Source: DASRWT01 sp046728035
Lineage (GTDB): Bacteria; Methylomirabilota; Methylomirabilia; Rokubacteriales; CSP1-6
NCBI GenBank assembly: GCA_046728035.1
Contig: JBKPDT010000160.1
Location: 1 to 48,093 of the forward strand
Direction: 5' to 3'
DNA: 48,093 bases
Shown: piece by piece, positions 24,140 through 31,793 of the stretch
Layout: the number at the start of each line of letters is the position of its first letter
How positions within the stretch are numbered: the first letter of the stretch is position 1
The notes under the pieces: generated by a model
Seen by the model: only the letters and a program-made list of their open reading frames with translations
Told to the model about the DNA's origin: nothing
Database searches by the model: none
Translations under genes and position numbers: made by a program

Positions 24140-25450
24140 TCAGCGACCCCGCGTCGACACGACGATACGATCGCCTTCCTTGAGTCCGCTCAGGATCTCC
24201 ACGTTCTCGTCGTCCCGGGAGGCGAGCCGGATGACCCGGGGACCGCCGTTCCTGCCTTCGACGCGGACCGTCGCCTCGCGGGCCCCCATGGGCACCAACC
24301 GCCTGGGCATGACGAGGACCTTTTCCTTGTGCGCGACGAGGATGCGCACGTCCACCGTCATGCCTAGCTTCAGCTCGTCCGCGCCCTCGGTCACCTCGAT
24401 CTTGGTCTCCAGGACCTTCATGTCCTGGATCTTGGCAGGGTCTTCGGGATGGACCTTGCGCTTCCCCACCGCTTGACCGATCTCGTAGATCTTGCCGGGG
24501 AAGACCCGCCCTGGATAGGCGTCGGCGGTGACCTCGGCCTTCTGGCCGACCGCGAGCTTGCCGACGTCCGTCTCGTCCACCTCGGCCTTCACGATGATTT
24601 TCTGGAGATCGCCCAGGACCATGAGGGGCATGCTGACGTCCACCGCCTCGCCCGGCTCCACCAGCTTCCGGGTGACCTTGCCGTCGAGTGTCGCCTCGAC
24701 CACGGTGGAGCCCAGCGCCGCCCGCGCCATATCGAGCTGGGCCCGAGCCTGCTGGACATGGCTTTCCGCGCCGCGCAGCTCGGCCTCGGCCTCTTGCACC
24801 TGAGCCCAGGCCGCCGCCACCGTCTCCGCCTTGGCGCCGGCGAGGAGCAGATTCAAGGCTTCCTGAGAGGCCCTGACCCGGGCGCGCCACACTTCGGAAT
24901 TGCTCTCCTCGGCGTCGTACTGGGCCCGGGCGATGTACCCGCCGTCGAGCAGGCGCTTCATGCGGTTCCGTTCCACTTCCGAGAAGTGCTGCTTTTGCCG
25001 CGCCTCCGCCAGCTCGGCGCGTGCGCGCTCGATCTCCTCCGGGCGCGCGCCGCTCCTGGTCTCCGCCCACCGGGCGCGGACACTCTCGAGCGCGCGAGCG
25101 GCCCGGCGCACGTCCGCCAGCGCGGTGCGGACGCGGGCCTCGGACATCCGTACGCCGGCGGCGGGCTCGGCGTCGTCGAAGCGGATGACGACCTGGCCGC
25201 GCTCGACGAGGTCGCCCTCCTTGACGAGGACCTCGCGGATCCGGCCGGGAATCTTGTTGGCGAGGGTCACCTCGGTGAAGGGCTCGATCCGCCCGATGGC
25301 CGCCACCGTCTGGCGGATATTGCCCACCCGGATCACCGCCGAGATGTCGCCCCGGCCGCGCCGCCATTCGCTGTAGCCGAAGGCCACCGCGCCCAGCGCC
25401 ACCGCCAGGAGCACCGCCACGAGGACGACGCGCTTGACGATGGGCATCAC
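24140..25450 (-). CDS. HlyD/MacA-type periplasmic adaptor of an ABC exporter
   Basis: The 436-residue protein has an N-terminal membrane anchor (residues 4-27), a first lipoyl half-motif (IEPFTEVTLANKIPGRI), a long coiled-coil hairpin (about 85-230, rich in Ala/Arg/Glu) and the second lipoyl half (LDGKVTRKLVEPGEAV). A beta-barrel follows (TVDVRILVAHKEKVLVMPR). This is a membrane fusion protein connecting an inner-membrane ABC pump to the periplasm or outer membrane, like DevB or MacA. GTG 25450 overlaps the ATPase stop; the next codon is an ATG (25447), which could equally be the start. Its partners are encoded directly upstream. Confidence 0.9.
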   Translation of the reverse strand: MMPIVKRVVLVAVLLAVALGAVAFGYSEWRRGRGDISAVIRVGNIRQTVAAIGRIEPFTEVTLANKIPGRIREVLVKEGDLVERGQVVIRFDDAEPAAGVRMSEARVRTALADVRRAARALESVRARWAETRSGARPEEIERARAELAEARQKQHFSEVERNRMKRLLDGGYIARAQYDAEESNSEVWRARVRASQEALNLLLAGAKAETVAAAWAQVQEAEAELRGAESHVQQARAQLDMARAALGSTVVEATLDGKVTRKLVEPGEAVDVSMPLMVLGDLQKIIVKAEVDETDVGKLAVGQKAEVTADAYPGRVFPGKIYEIGQAVGKRKVHPEDPAKIQDMKVLETKIEVTEGADELKLGMTVDVRILVAHKEKVLVMPRRLVPMGAREATVRVEGRNGGPRVIRLASRDDENVEILSGLKEGDRIVVSTRGR

Positions 25451-26121
25451 GCCACCAACCGCCCGTCCTCGATGCGGACGCTCCGGTCGATATAAGGCAT
25501 GACGCGATGATCGTGAGTCACGATAATCACGGTGCGGCCATCCGAGCGCGTCACGGCATGGAGGAGCTTCATCACCTGTTCTCCATTCTTCGCGTCCAGG
25601 TTGGCGGTGGGCTCGTCGGCGAGGATGAGGGGCGGATCGCCGGCGAGGGCGCGCGCGATCGACACCCGCTGGCGTTCGCCCCCCGACATGTCGCGGGGCA
25701 GAAAGTCGGCGCGCTGGCTCAGCCCCACGAGGTCGAGCAGACGCCGCGCCTCGCTATGCCGCGTCCGGCGCTCGATGCCCTTCAACTGGAGGACCACCTC
25801 GACATTCTCGGCGGCGGAGAGCGCGGCGAAGAGATTGAAGCTCTGGAAGATGAAGCCCACGTACCGGCGGCGCACCCAGGGCAGCTGCGTTTCATCGAGG
25901 TCGGACACGCGTTCCCCATGCATGGTGATGCTGCCGGAGGTTGGGCGGAGTATGCATCCCAGCATGGACAGGAGGGTGGTCTTGCCGCTCCCCGAGGGCC
26001 CGAGGATGGCGACCACCTCGCCGGCGCGCGCGGTGAGCGTCACGTCCTGCACGGCGGCCACCTGGAACGCCCCTTCCTGGTAGACCTTGGTTAGCTGCCC
26101 CGCCTCGAGCGCGGTGCTCAC
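25447..26121 (-). CDS. ABC transporter ATP-binding protein (DevA/LolD/MacB type)
   Basis: The 224-residue ATPase has Walker A GPSGSGKTT near residue 40, a Q-loop FIFQSFNLF, signature MSGGERQRVSIARALAG, Walker B LILADEPTANLD, and switch His in VTHDHR. It is the ATP-hydrolysing partner of the FtsX-type permease whose stop it overlaps (GTGA). GTG 26121 is chosen because the coding similarity (LEAGQLTKVYQEG) begins right there, although the frame is open further upstream. Confidence 0.92.
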   Translation of the reverse strand: MSTALEAGQLTKVYQEGAFQVAAVQDVTLTARAGEVVAILGPSGSGKTTLLSMLGCILRPTSGSITMHGERVSDLDETQLPWVRRRYVGFIFQSFNLFAALSAAENVEVVLQLKGIERRTRHSEARRLLDLVGLSQRADFLPRDMSGGERQRVSIARALAGDPPLILADEPTANLDAKNGEQVMKLLHAVTRSDGRTVIIVTHDHRVMPYIDRSVRIEDGRLVA

Positions 26122-27239
26122 GAGCGGAAGACCACCAGAGGGTCCACACTCAGCGCCTTGCGGACCGACACCACCGAGGCGGTGGCGCACATGGCGACGG
26201 TGAGGCCGAACACGGCGACCATCAACCCGAACGGGATCACGAGGATCGTCCCCGTCGCGCCGAGGAGACGCACCGAAAGGAGAGTGAGAGCGAGCCCGAT
26301 CGCGTACCCGATCAGCGCGTTGATGAGGGCCTGCTTGAGGATGATCAGATAGACGTCGCGGTTGGTAGCGCCGATCGCCTTGAGTGTCCCGAACTCCCGC
26401 AGGTGCTCGATGGTGGCACTGTAGATCGTTTGACTCACGATGACCACCCCCACGATGACGGCCATGAGAGCGGTGAGCCCGAAGCCGACCCCGATCCCCG
26501 TCTCCCAGGTCCAGTAGAGTCTCGTCTTCCACGAGTACTGGTCCCGGGTGTACACGTCCACGTCGCGGATTTCCCGGAGCCGCGCCGCCACCTCTTGCGG
26601 ATCGGAGCCAGGCGTGACGCGCACCACGATGAAGGCCGTCCGGTCTCGCGCGAAGGGGTCCAGGATCTGGGCGGTGCGGTACGACGTGAACACGTACGGG
26701 GCCGTCGTCAGGCCGCGCACCCCCTGGCTGATTCCGGCCACCCGCACCCGTTGCTCGTTGATCTCCACCTGGTCACCCACGCGAAGGACGCCGAGCTTTG
26801 GATAGGCCGACTCATCCACGATGATGGTCTTGCTGGCCTTCATCGACTGGAAGTCGCCGACGAGGAGACGCCAGGGACCGCCGACACCGGTCTCCGGGTT
26901 GAACCCGACCAGCGCGATATTCTCCTGGCCGCCATCCTTCCGTCGCATGTGCCCCCAGACGAGCAGGAGGGTGTCGGCCCACACGACTCCGGGCGTTTGT
27001 CGGACCTTGTTCAGCTTGCGTTCGGTGAAAGGCACCGCGAAGTCGAAGTTGGATGAGTTCTTCGAGGTCACCCAGATGTCGGCCAGGGTATTGTCGATGA
27101 TGATGGAGGCGTTCTCCATGAAGCCCAGGTAGATGCCGAACTGCGAAAAGATCAGAACGACCGAGAACGTGACCCCCACCAAGGTAATGATGAACCGCGT
27201 TCGATCGTGGAAGAGGTTTTTACGGGCGATGTCGACCAT
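26118..27239 (-). CDS. FtsX/DevC-type ABC transporter permease
   Basis: The 373-residue protein starts MVDIARKNLFHDRTRF at ATG 27239. It has one N-terminal membrane helix (about 17-40), a large periplasmic domain (about 45-255) and three C-terminal helices (about 260-360) with an EHLREFGTLKAIGATNRDVY coupling segment. This is the MacB/FtsX/DevC topology. DevC-type pumps with HlyD adaptors export glycolipids or lipoproteins rather than small ions. Only 26 bases separate it from prsT upstream, so it belongs to the same operon. The likely cargo is an exosortase-linked lipid or glycolipid; that is inference. Confidence 0.9.
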   Translation of the reverse strand: MVDIARKNLFHDRTRFIITLVGVTFSVVLIFSQFGIYLGFMENASIIIDNTLADIWVTSKNSSNFDFAVPFTERKLNKVRQTPGVVWADTLLLVWGHMRRKDGGQENIALVGFNPETGVGGPWRLLVGDFQSMKASKTIIVDESAYPKLGVLRVGDQVEINEQRVRVAGISQGVRGLTTAPYVFTSYRTAQILDPFARDRTAFIVVRVTPGSDPQEVAARLREIRDVDVYTRDQYSWKTRLYWTWETGIGVGFGLTALMAVIVGVVIVSQTIYSATIEHLREFGTLKAIGATNRDVYLIILKQALINALIGYAIGLALTLLSVRLLGATGTILVIPFGLMVAVFGLTVAMCATASVVSVRKALSVDPLVVFRS

Positions 27240-27265
27240 CTGGAGTCCCGAAGGCCGGCGCGGGC

Positions 27266-30200
27266 CTAACCGCCCAGCTCCTTGATGCGGTCGGCGATCT
27301 TCTCCGACTGAGCGAGCTTGGGATCGAGTTGCGCCGCCCGCCGGAGCGAGGACACTGCGTCGTTCTTCTTGCCAAGCTTCGAATACGTCATGCCGAGGTG
27401 ATACTGGACCTGCGCGTTGTTGGGGGCTCGCTCGAGCGCGCGATTGAGCGCCTTCTCCGCCTCGACGTAGGAGCCTCGCCGGTAGTGAACCCAGCCCAGG
27501 GTGTCGGCCACCTCGTACGACCGCGGCGCCAACTGGTCCGCCTTCGCGACCAACGTCAAGGCCTCGTCCGGCCGATTCTTTGCCTCCAGCAGGATCCAGG
27601 CCAGGTTGTTCAGGGTGACTACGTCGTTCGCGTTCAGCGCCAGCACCTTGCGGTACGACTCGATCGCGCGATCTGTCTGCCCCTGAGCCTCCAGCGCCTG
27701 GGCGATGCCGCGATGAGCACCGGGCAGATCCGGACTGATGCGGACGGCCGCCGAGAACGCGTCTCCGGCGCCCCGGTAGTCCTTCCGCGCGAGAAGCACC
27801 GCCCCCTTGAGCATGACGGGCTGGGGGCTCTTCGGGAACGCCTTCTCCAGCTCTTCCGCGATCCGCGCCGCGTCGGCAAGCCTGCCCAGCTGGGCGTAGA
27901 GGCTCCCCACCTCGAACTTGACGTCGGGCAGCGCCGGGTTGACGCGGAGCGCGGCCTCGAGGTGCCGGAGCCCTTCCTCGCGCTGCCCCTGGCTGATCAG
28001 ATAGCGCCCGAGCCCGGCGTTGGCCTCCATGCTCTTCGGATTCCCGCGCAGGGCCGCCCGCAGATAGACCGCCGCGTCGTCGGCCTTCCCCTGGCGCAGC
28101 CGGATGCGGGCCATCTGGAGATTCGCCTCGAGGTGAGTCGGAGCCTGGTCGAGGATGGCCTTCAGATGCGACTCCGCCCCCGCCACGTCGCCGGAGTTCA
28201 GGAGCGCGATCGCGAGCGCCTCCCGAAGGGCGGCGCTCTTCGGAGCCTTCTCCACTGCCGCGCGGAGCGACGCGATGCGCTTCCCCAGCTCGGCTGGATC
28301 CGGCTTCTGCCCGGACAGGGCGGCGAGGTCCCGCTTGGCCGCGGCGAGCCCGGGATTCAGCTTGAGCGCCTCGCGGTAGGCCGCCTGCGCCTCGGGCACC
28401 CGCCCCAGGGTGGCATAGCTCTGGCCGAGCAGGTAGTGGGCGGTGGCGTCCTTGGGGGCGGCACGGACGAACGCGGTCAGCTCCTTGACAGCGGAGTGCC
28501 CGTCGCGCTTGCCGAGGTACGCGCGTGCGCGGATGAGCGCGGCCCCCGTGAGCTCCGGACTCTGGGTCAGGATCTGCGTCGCGCGCGCGAGGGCATCGTC
28601 GTATCGGCCGGTGCGGAGGTAAAGCTCGGCGAGCTCCAGGGCCAGCGCGGGTTGCCCCGGCGCGACCTTCAGCGAGCCTTCGACGGTCGCGATGGCTTGC
28701 TCGTACCGTCCCGAACGCTCGGCGAGGCCGGTCTGGAGCAGCACCGCCGTGGGATGATCGGGGCGATCCTTCAGCACCGCCTGGAGGTGACCGACCGCCT
28801 CCTCGTCTTTGCCCTGGATCAGCGCGACGCGGGCGAGCCCCAGGCGCGGCTCCGGCGCCTTCGGGGTCAGCTTGAGCGCCTGGTGGTAGACGTCCTTCGC
28901 CTTCTCGAACTGTCGATCCAGGATGAAGAGCGTCGCGAGCATCGACTGAAAGCCGGAGACCGTGGGCTCCGCCTTGGCGGTGGCCTCCGCGAACTGGATG
29001 GCCTCCTTGATCTTCTTCTGCTTCACGAGCGCGGCGATCTTGGCGCGCGCCGCCGCCACCGATTTCGGATCCGCCTTCACCGCCTCGTCGAATTCCTTGA
29101 TCGCGCCCGCGAGGTCGTCCTCGGCGGCCCGAAGCCGGCCCATCGCGACGTGGGCGGCGGCAAAGGTCGCGTCGACTTCCGCCGCCTTCGCGTAGTGCTC
29201 GTGCGCGGCCTTCGCATTCCCTTGCTTGGCGCGAATCTGCCCCATCAGCAGGTAGGCCTGGGGCGACCGCGGGTCGAGCGCCGCGGCGGCTCCGGCGGAC
29301 TTGAAGGCATCGTCGAGCCGGCCCGTCACGAAAAGCGCCCGGCCCCTCTCCAGGTGGAACAGGGGGACTTTCTCGAGCGGCTTGGCCATGCCGTCGAGGA
29401 GGGCGAGCGACTCCCGGACGCGCCCCGCCCGGGAGTAGGCCTGGGCCAGATAGAACTGCGCGGCGCCGTCGCGAGGCTCCTGCCTGCGCAGCTCCTCGAG
29501 ATGCGTGATCGCGAGCTGGGGGCGATTGCCAGCGAGGTAGGCGCGGGCGAGGAGGAACCGGGCGGGGCGGTAGTTGGGCGCGCGCTCGACGATCGCGACC
29601 AGCAGAGCGCTGGCATTGGCCGGCTGGCCTGCCTGCAGGTAGTAGCTGGACAGCGCGAGGATCAGCCGCGGGGTGCGCGCGCGCACCTCGACCGACTCGA
29701 GGATCTTGATGGCTGCGGCCATCTGACCTTGCCCCGCGGCGGCCGCGGCGAGTCCGAGCGGAATCTCGCTGTTGGCGGGCTGAACGCCCTTGGCCTGGCT
29801 GAAGACCTTCTCCGCCTCCGCGAACTCGCGCCGCTGGAGATGGAACTTGCCGAGGCCGATCAGGCTCCGGACGTCCCTGGGGTTCTCCTTGACGGCCGCC
29901 CGGTACGCCTCTTCCGCCGCCGCCGTCTTCCCGAGCCGCGTCAGCGCCTGAGCGCGGAGCGGCGCGGTCTCCCCCGGAATGCTCTGCCCAGCCTGGTTGA
30001 CGCGGTCCAGGATCGCGAGCGCCTCCTCGGCCTTGCCCTCGCCCAACAGGGCGGCGGCCCGGATATGCAGGCCGACCGCGTTCTGCGGCTCGCGCGACAG
30101 GATGAGCGCGGCTTGCTTCTCGGCGTCCGCGAACAGTCCTCCCTCGACGAAGGCTCGTCCGAGGTCGCTCGCAATCGGGAGGGAGTCCGGCGCGCCCTTC

Positions 30201-30490
30201 TGCGCGCGGCTGAGCTCGCGGATGGCGTCTCCGTACCAGGCCTTCGCGGCGTAGGCGCGCCCCAGCGCGTGGAGCGCCGGCCCGTAGTCCTTGTCGATCT
30301 GCAGCGCGTTCCGCAGCTCGATGATCGCCTCGTTCGGCTTGCCGTCCGTGATGTAGCTCTCGGCGCGCTCCACCGCTTTCTGCTTCTTGGCCTCCGGGCT
30401 CTGGGTGCACGCGGCGCTTACCAGCGCGAGGGCGACCAGGAGGACCGCGACCAAACGGCTGGAGGAAAATGCGCCGGACTTCACGCGCAT
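27266..30490 (-). CDS. prsT: PrsT, PEP-CTERM system TPR-repeat lipoprotein
   Basis: The 1074-residue product starts at ATG 30490 with a GGACAGG ribosome site just upstream. It has a lipoprotein signal peptide with a SAAC lipobox and lipidated Cys28. The remainder is an almost unbroken array of tetratricopeptide repeats of 34 residues (for example ALHALGRAYAAKAWYGDAIREL and AQVQYHLGMTYSKLGKKNDA). Length and layout fit the PEP-CTERM system TPR lipoprotein, which accompanies exosortase A loci and probably scaffolds polymer export in the periplasm. An in-frame upstream extension to 30712 lacks a signal peptide and is rejected. It is the first gene of the operon with the ABC exporter and acyltransferase. 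Confidence 0.92.
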   Translation of the reverse strand: MRVKSGAFSSSRLVAVLLVALALVSAACTQSPEAKKQKAVERAESYITDGKPNEAIIELRNALQIDKDYGPALHALGRAYAAKAWYGDAIRELSRAQKGAPDSLPIASDLGRAFVEGGLFADAEKQAALILSREPQNAVGLHIRAAALLGEGKAEEALAILDRVNQAGQSIPGETAPLRAQALTRLGKTAAAEEAYRAAVKENPRDVRSLIGLGKFHLQRREFAEAEKVFSQAKGVQPANSEIPLGLAAAAAGQGQMAAAIKILESVEVRARTPRLILALSSYYLQAGQPANASALLVAIVERAPNYRPARFLLARAYLAGNRPQLAITHLEELRRQEPRDGAAQFYLAQAYSRAGRVRESLALLDGMAKPLEKVPLFHLERGRALFVTGRLDDAFKSAGAAAALDPRSPQAYLLMGQIRAKQGNAKAAHEHYAKAAEVDATFAAAHVAMGRLRAAEDDLAGAIKEFDEAVKADPKSVAAARAKIAALVKQKKIKEAIQFAEATAKAEPTVSGFQSMLATLFILDRQFEKAKDVYHQALKLTPKAPEPRLGLARVALIQGKDEEAVGHLQAVLKDRPDHPTAVLLQTGLAERSGRYEQAIATVEGSLKVAPGQPALALELAELYLRTGRYDDALARATQILTQSPELTGAALIRARAYLGKRDGHSAVKELTAFVRAAPKDATAHYLLGQSYATLGRVPEAQAAYREALKLNPGLAAAKRDLAALSGQKPDPAELGKRIASLRAAVEKAPKSAALREALAIALLNSGDVAGAESHLKAILDQAPTHLEANLQMARIRLRQGKADDAAVYLRAALRGNPKSMEANAGLGRYLISQGQREEGLRHLEAALRVNPALPDVKFEVGSLYAQLGRLADAARIAEELEKAFPKSPQPVMLKGAVLLARKDYRGAGDAFSAAVRISPDLPGAHRGIAQALEAQGQTDRAIESYRKVLALNANDVVTLNNLAWILLEAKNRPDEALTLVAKADQLAPRSYEVADTLGWVHYRRGSYVEAEKALNRALERAPNNAQVQYHLGMTYSKLGKKNDAVSSLRRAAQLDPKLAQSEKIADRIKELGG

Positions 30491-30523
30491 GAGCACCTGT
30501 CCACAAGAGGTGGGCACAAAGAA

Positions 30524-30545
30524 AACATTATCACGAGATGATGTT
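30524..30545. promoter_or_regulatory. 22-bp near-perfect palindrome upstream of prsT
   Basis: AACATTATC-ACGA-GATGATGTT reads as an inverted repeat with 8 of 9 arm positions matching. It lies 34 bases upstream of the prsT start in an AT-rich island. Read on the minus strand it contains TATAAC directly upstream and GATAAT, both acceptable -10 elements, so a protein bound here would control prsT transcription. It could also form a weak leader hairpin. Confidence 0.5.
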
Positions 30546-30671
30546 ATAGCGCGCGGGCGCTGGCGGGGCCGGACCTGCCTATTCCATGCAAATCTTGCGT
30601 CATTAGCCCATTTCCGGCGATGATCGGCGGGTCGGCGGCCCCGAACTCGACGGGGCCCGGCAGACCCCGCC

Positions 30672-30875
30672 ATGACCAGCGCGGACAACGGGAGCAGGAT
30701 CAACCTCATCATGAGTGGGGGCGGGGTGCGCCTGTCCGCCTACATGGGCGCGCTGGCCGCCTTCCGCATCCAGGCGAACCGCGTGCAGACGCTCCCGATG
30801 AACCTGAGCCGCGCTGACAAGGAGTACCCGGACGCCTCCGGCCCGCCCCCGTCCCCGGAGACCACTGAGACCTGA
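30672..30875 (+). pseudogene. Truncated patatin-like phospholipase remnant (possible)
   Basis: The 67-residue frame has INLIMSGGGVRLSAYMGALAAF at residues 10-31, the oxyanion-hole strand of patatin-like phospholipases (consensus LVLSGGGVRG.aHiGvL). After that the similarity stops: no GxSxG nucleophile elbow follows, and the sequence turns Pro-rich and ends. A functional patatin needs at least 200 residues with Ser and Asp, so this looks like a decayed or internally deleted fragment. It could instead be a small expressed protein with a chance glycine-rich motif. It lies divergent from prsT. Confidence 0.4.
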
Positions 30876-30878
30876 TCA

Positions 30879-31004
30879 ATGAACCCCCTTGATGCCCCGG
30901 ATCCGCCCGAGTGGCCCTGGTACGTTGACCCGATGTTCTTGATCGCGGTCCTCATCATCGCGGTGGCGGTGTGGTGGGTGTGGTCGGGGCGAGCTCCGCA
31001 TTGA
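30879..31004 (+). CDS. 41-residue single-pass membrane microprotein (hypothetical)
   Basis: From ATG 30879 to TGA 31002-31004 the frame encodes 41 residues. An acidic, proline-rich head (MNPLDAPDPPEWPWYVDP) is followed by one hydrophobic helix (MFLIAVLIIAVAVWWVWSG) and a short basic tail (RAPH). The start is three bases after the upstream stop (TGATCAATG), so translation may be coupled. The clean head-helix-tail pattern argues for a real small membrane protein, but there is no strong ribosome site and no homologue I recognise. Confidence 0.45.
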   Translation: MNPLDAPDPPEWPWYVDPMFLIAVLIIAVAVWWVWSGRAPH

Positions 31005-31120
31005 GGGCTCTCCGGGATTCCGCCGGCCCGCTGCCAGATCTTCATGGCCAAGTCCAGTTCCTCATGCGTGCACCCCCTCCTCGGATGTCACTCTTATGCG
31101 CCTTACCCCCTTCAGCTCGG

Positions 31121-31519
31121 TCAGCCATGGGCGCGGGACGCGTTCAACGTCACGGCGGCGCGAATAAGAGCCTTCATTGCCGCCTCGTCAATCTTCTCGC
31201 CCTCGTGGAAGTCGATGGCACGCCTGGTGTTGCCATCGAGGCTGGAGTTGAAGAGGCCTGATGGGTCCTCAAGTGCGGCACCCTTGGAAAAGGTCATCTT
31301 CACGACGTTCTTGTACGTCTCGCCGGTGCAGATCAATCCGTCGTGAGACCACACCGGAACCCCTCTTCACTTCCACTCCTCGACCACCTCGGGGTCGGCT
31401 TGCTTGATCAATGCCCGGAGCCGGGAGAGCATCTTGCCCCGCCAGTCGCCCAGCTCCTTGATCCTCTCGTCTATCATCCGAGATGGAGACTTTCCTTTCT
31501 GAGACCCGCTTTTCTTCAT
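31121..31519 (-). pseudogene. DUF1801-family gene interrupted by an in-frame TGA
   Basis: Reading from ATG 31519 (MKKSGSQKGKSPSR), the first 50 residues (KELGDWRGKMLSRLRALIKQADPEVVEEWK) end at TGA 31367-31369. The same frame continues without any shift into RGVPVWSHDGLICTGETYKN and KGAALEDPSGLFNSSLDGNT, ending at 31121. As I recall the family, the two parts join as EEWKWRGVPVWSHDG, so the TGA stands where Trp (TGG) is expected. A single base change would explain it. TGA is an ordinary stop elsewhere in the window, so recoding is unlikely and a nonsense mutation (or sequencing error) is the simplest view. The function of the family is not established. Confidence 0.75.
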
Positions 31520-31603
31520 GATGTTTTCTCTCTCGGCCTGTGGCTGGACTGTGGCTATTTCCCTCACCGTGGCTTACTCTGGCTCACGACAGCCACGATG
31601 AAC

Positions 31604-31637
31604 GAAACCCGGAGGGCCGTCTAACCCCCCGGGTTTC
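31604..31637. repeat. Inverted repeat downstream of tRNA-Val
   Basis: GAAACCCGG (31604-31612) and CCGGGTTTC (31629-31637) form a perfect 9-bp stem with a 16-base loop that can pair further (GGG with CCC). It is 14 bases beyond the 3' end of the tRNA, so it could end the tRNA transcript. There is no T-run on either strand, so it would be a Rho-dependent or processing structure rather than a classic intrinsic terminator. Confidence 0.4.
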
Positions 31638-31650
31638 CTGAGTTCGATGG

Positions 31651-31723
31651 TGGACGATACTGGACTTGAACCAGTGACCCCCGGCATGTGAGGCCGGTGC
31701 TCTGCCAACTGAGCTAATCGTCC
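31651..31723 (-). tRNA. tRNA-Val (anticodon CAC)
   Basis: The minus strand folds as a standard cloverleaf: acceptor GGACGAT/ATCGTCC, D-arm AGCTCAGTTGGCAGAGC, anticodon stem CCGGC/GCCGG with loop CTCACAT giving anticodon CAC, and T-arm CTGG-TTCAAGT-CCAG. The discriminator is A; CCA is not encoded. It decodes GUG valine codons, which are frequent in this GC-rich genome. Confidence 0.96.
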
Positions 31724-31732
31724 GTGTCCGGG

Positions 31733-31761
31733 ATATTAAGCCCTTGGCCGGAGGGTTTCAA
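31733..31761 (-). promoter_or_regulatory. Sigma-70-type promoter of tRNA-Val
   Basis: On the minus strand TTGAAA (31761-31756) and TAATAT (31738-31733) are separated by exactly 17 bases. The -10 ends nine bases before the mature tRNA 5' end, giving a very short leader. Position, spacing and match to consensus are good. Confidence 0.7.
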
Positions 31762-31793
31762 GCCGCCGCCTGGTCGGAGCCTTTTGGTCCTAC

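Noticed and set aside
27240..30506. A long minus-strand frame extending the permease upstream through prsT
   Set aside because: The extension is low-complexity out-of-frame translation of prsT; permease similarity starts at ATG 27239.
27329..30541. A plus-strand open frame of about 1070 codons antisense to prsT
   Set aside because: It is the mirror of a high-GC TPR gene; its translation is Arg/Leu/Gly-rich, without domains or a signal, while the minus strand has a lipoprotein signal and clean TPRs.
31121..31519. TGA in the DUF1801 gene read as Trp or selenocysteine
   Set aside because: TGA ends many intact genes in this window, and no SECIS-like hairpin is apparent after the codon; a nonsense change is simpler.
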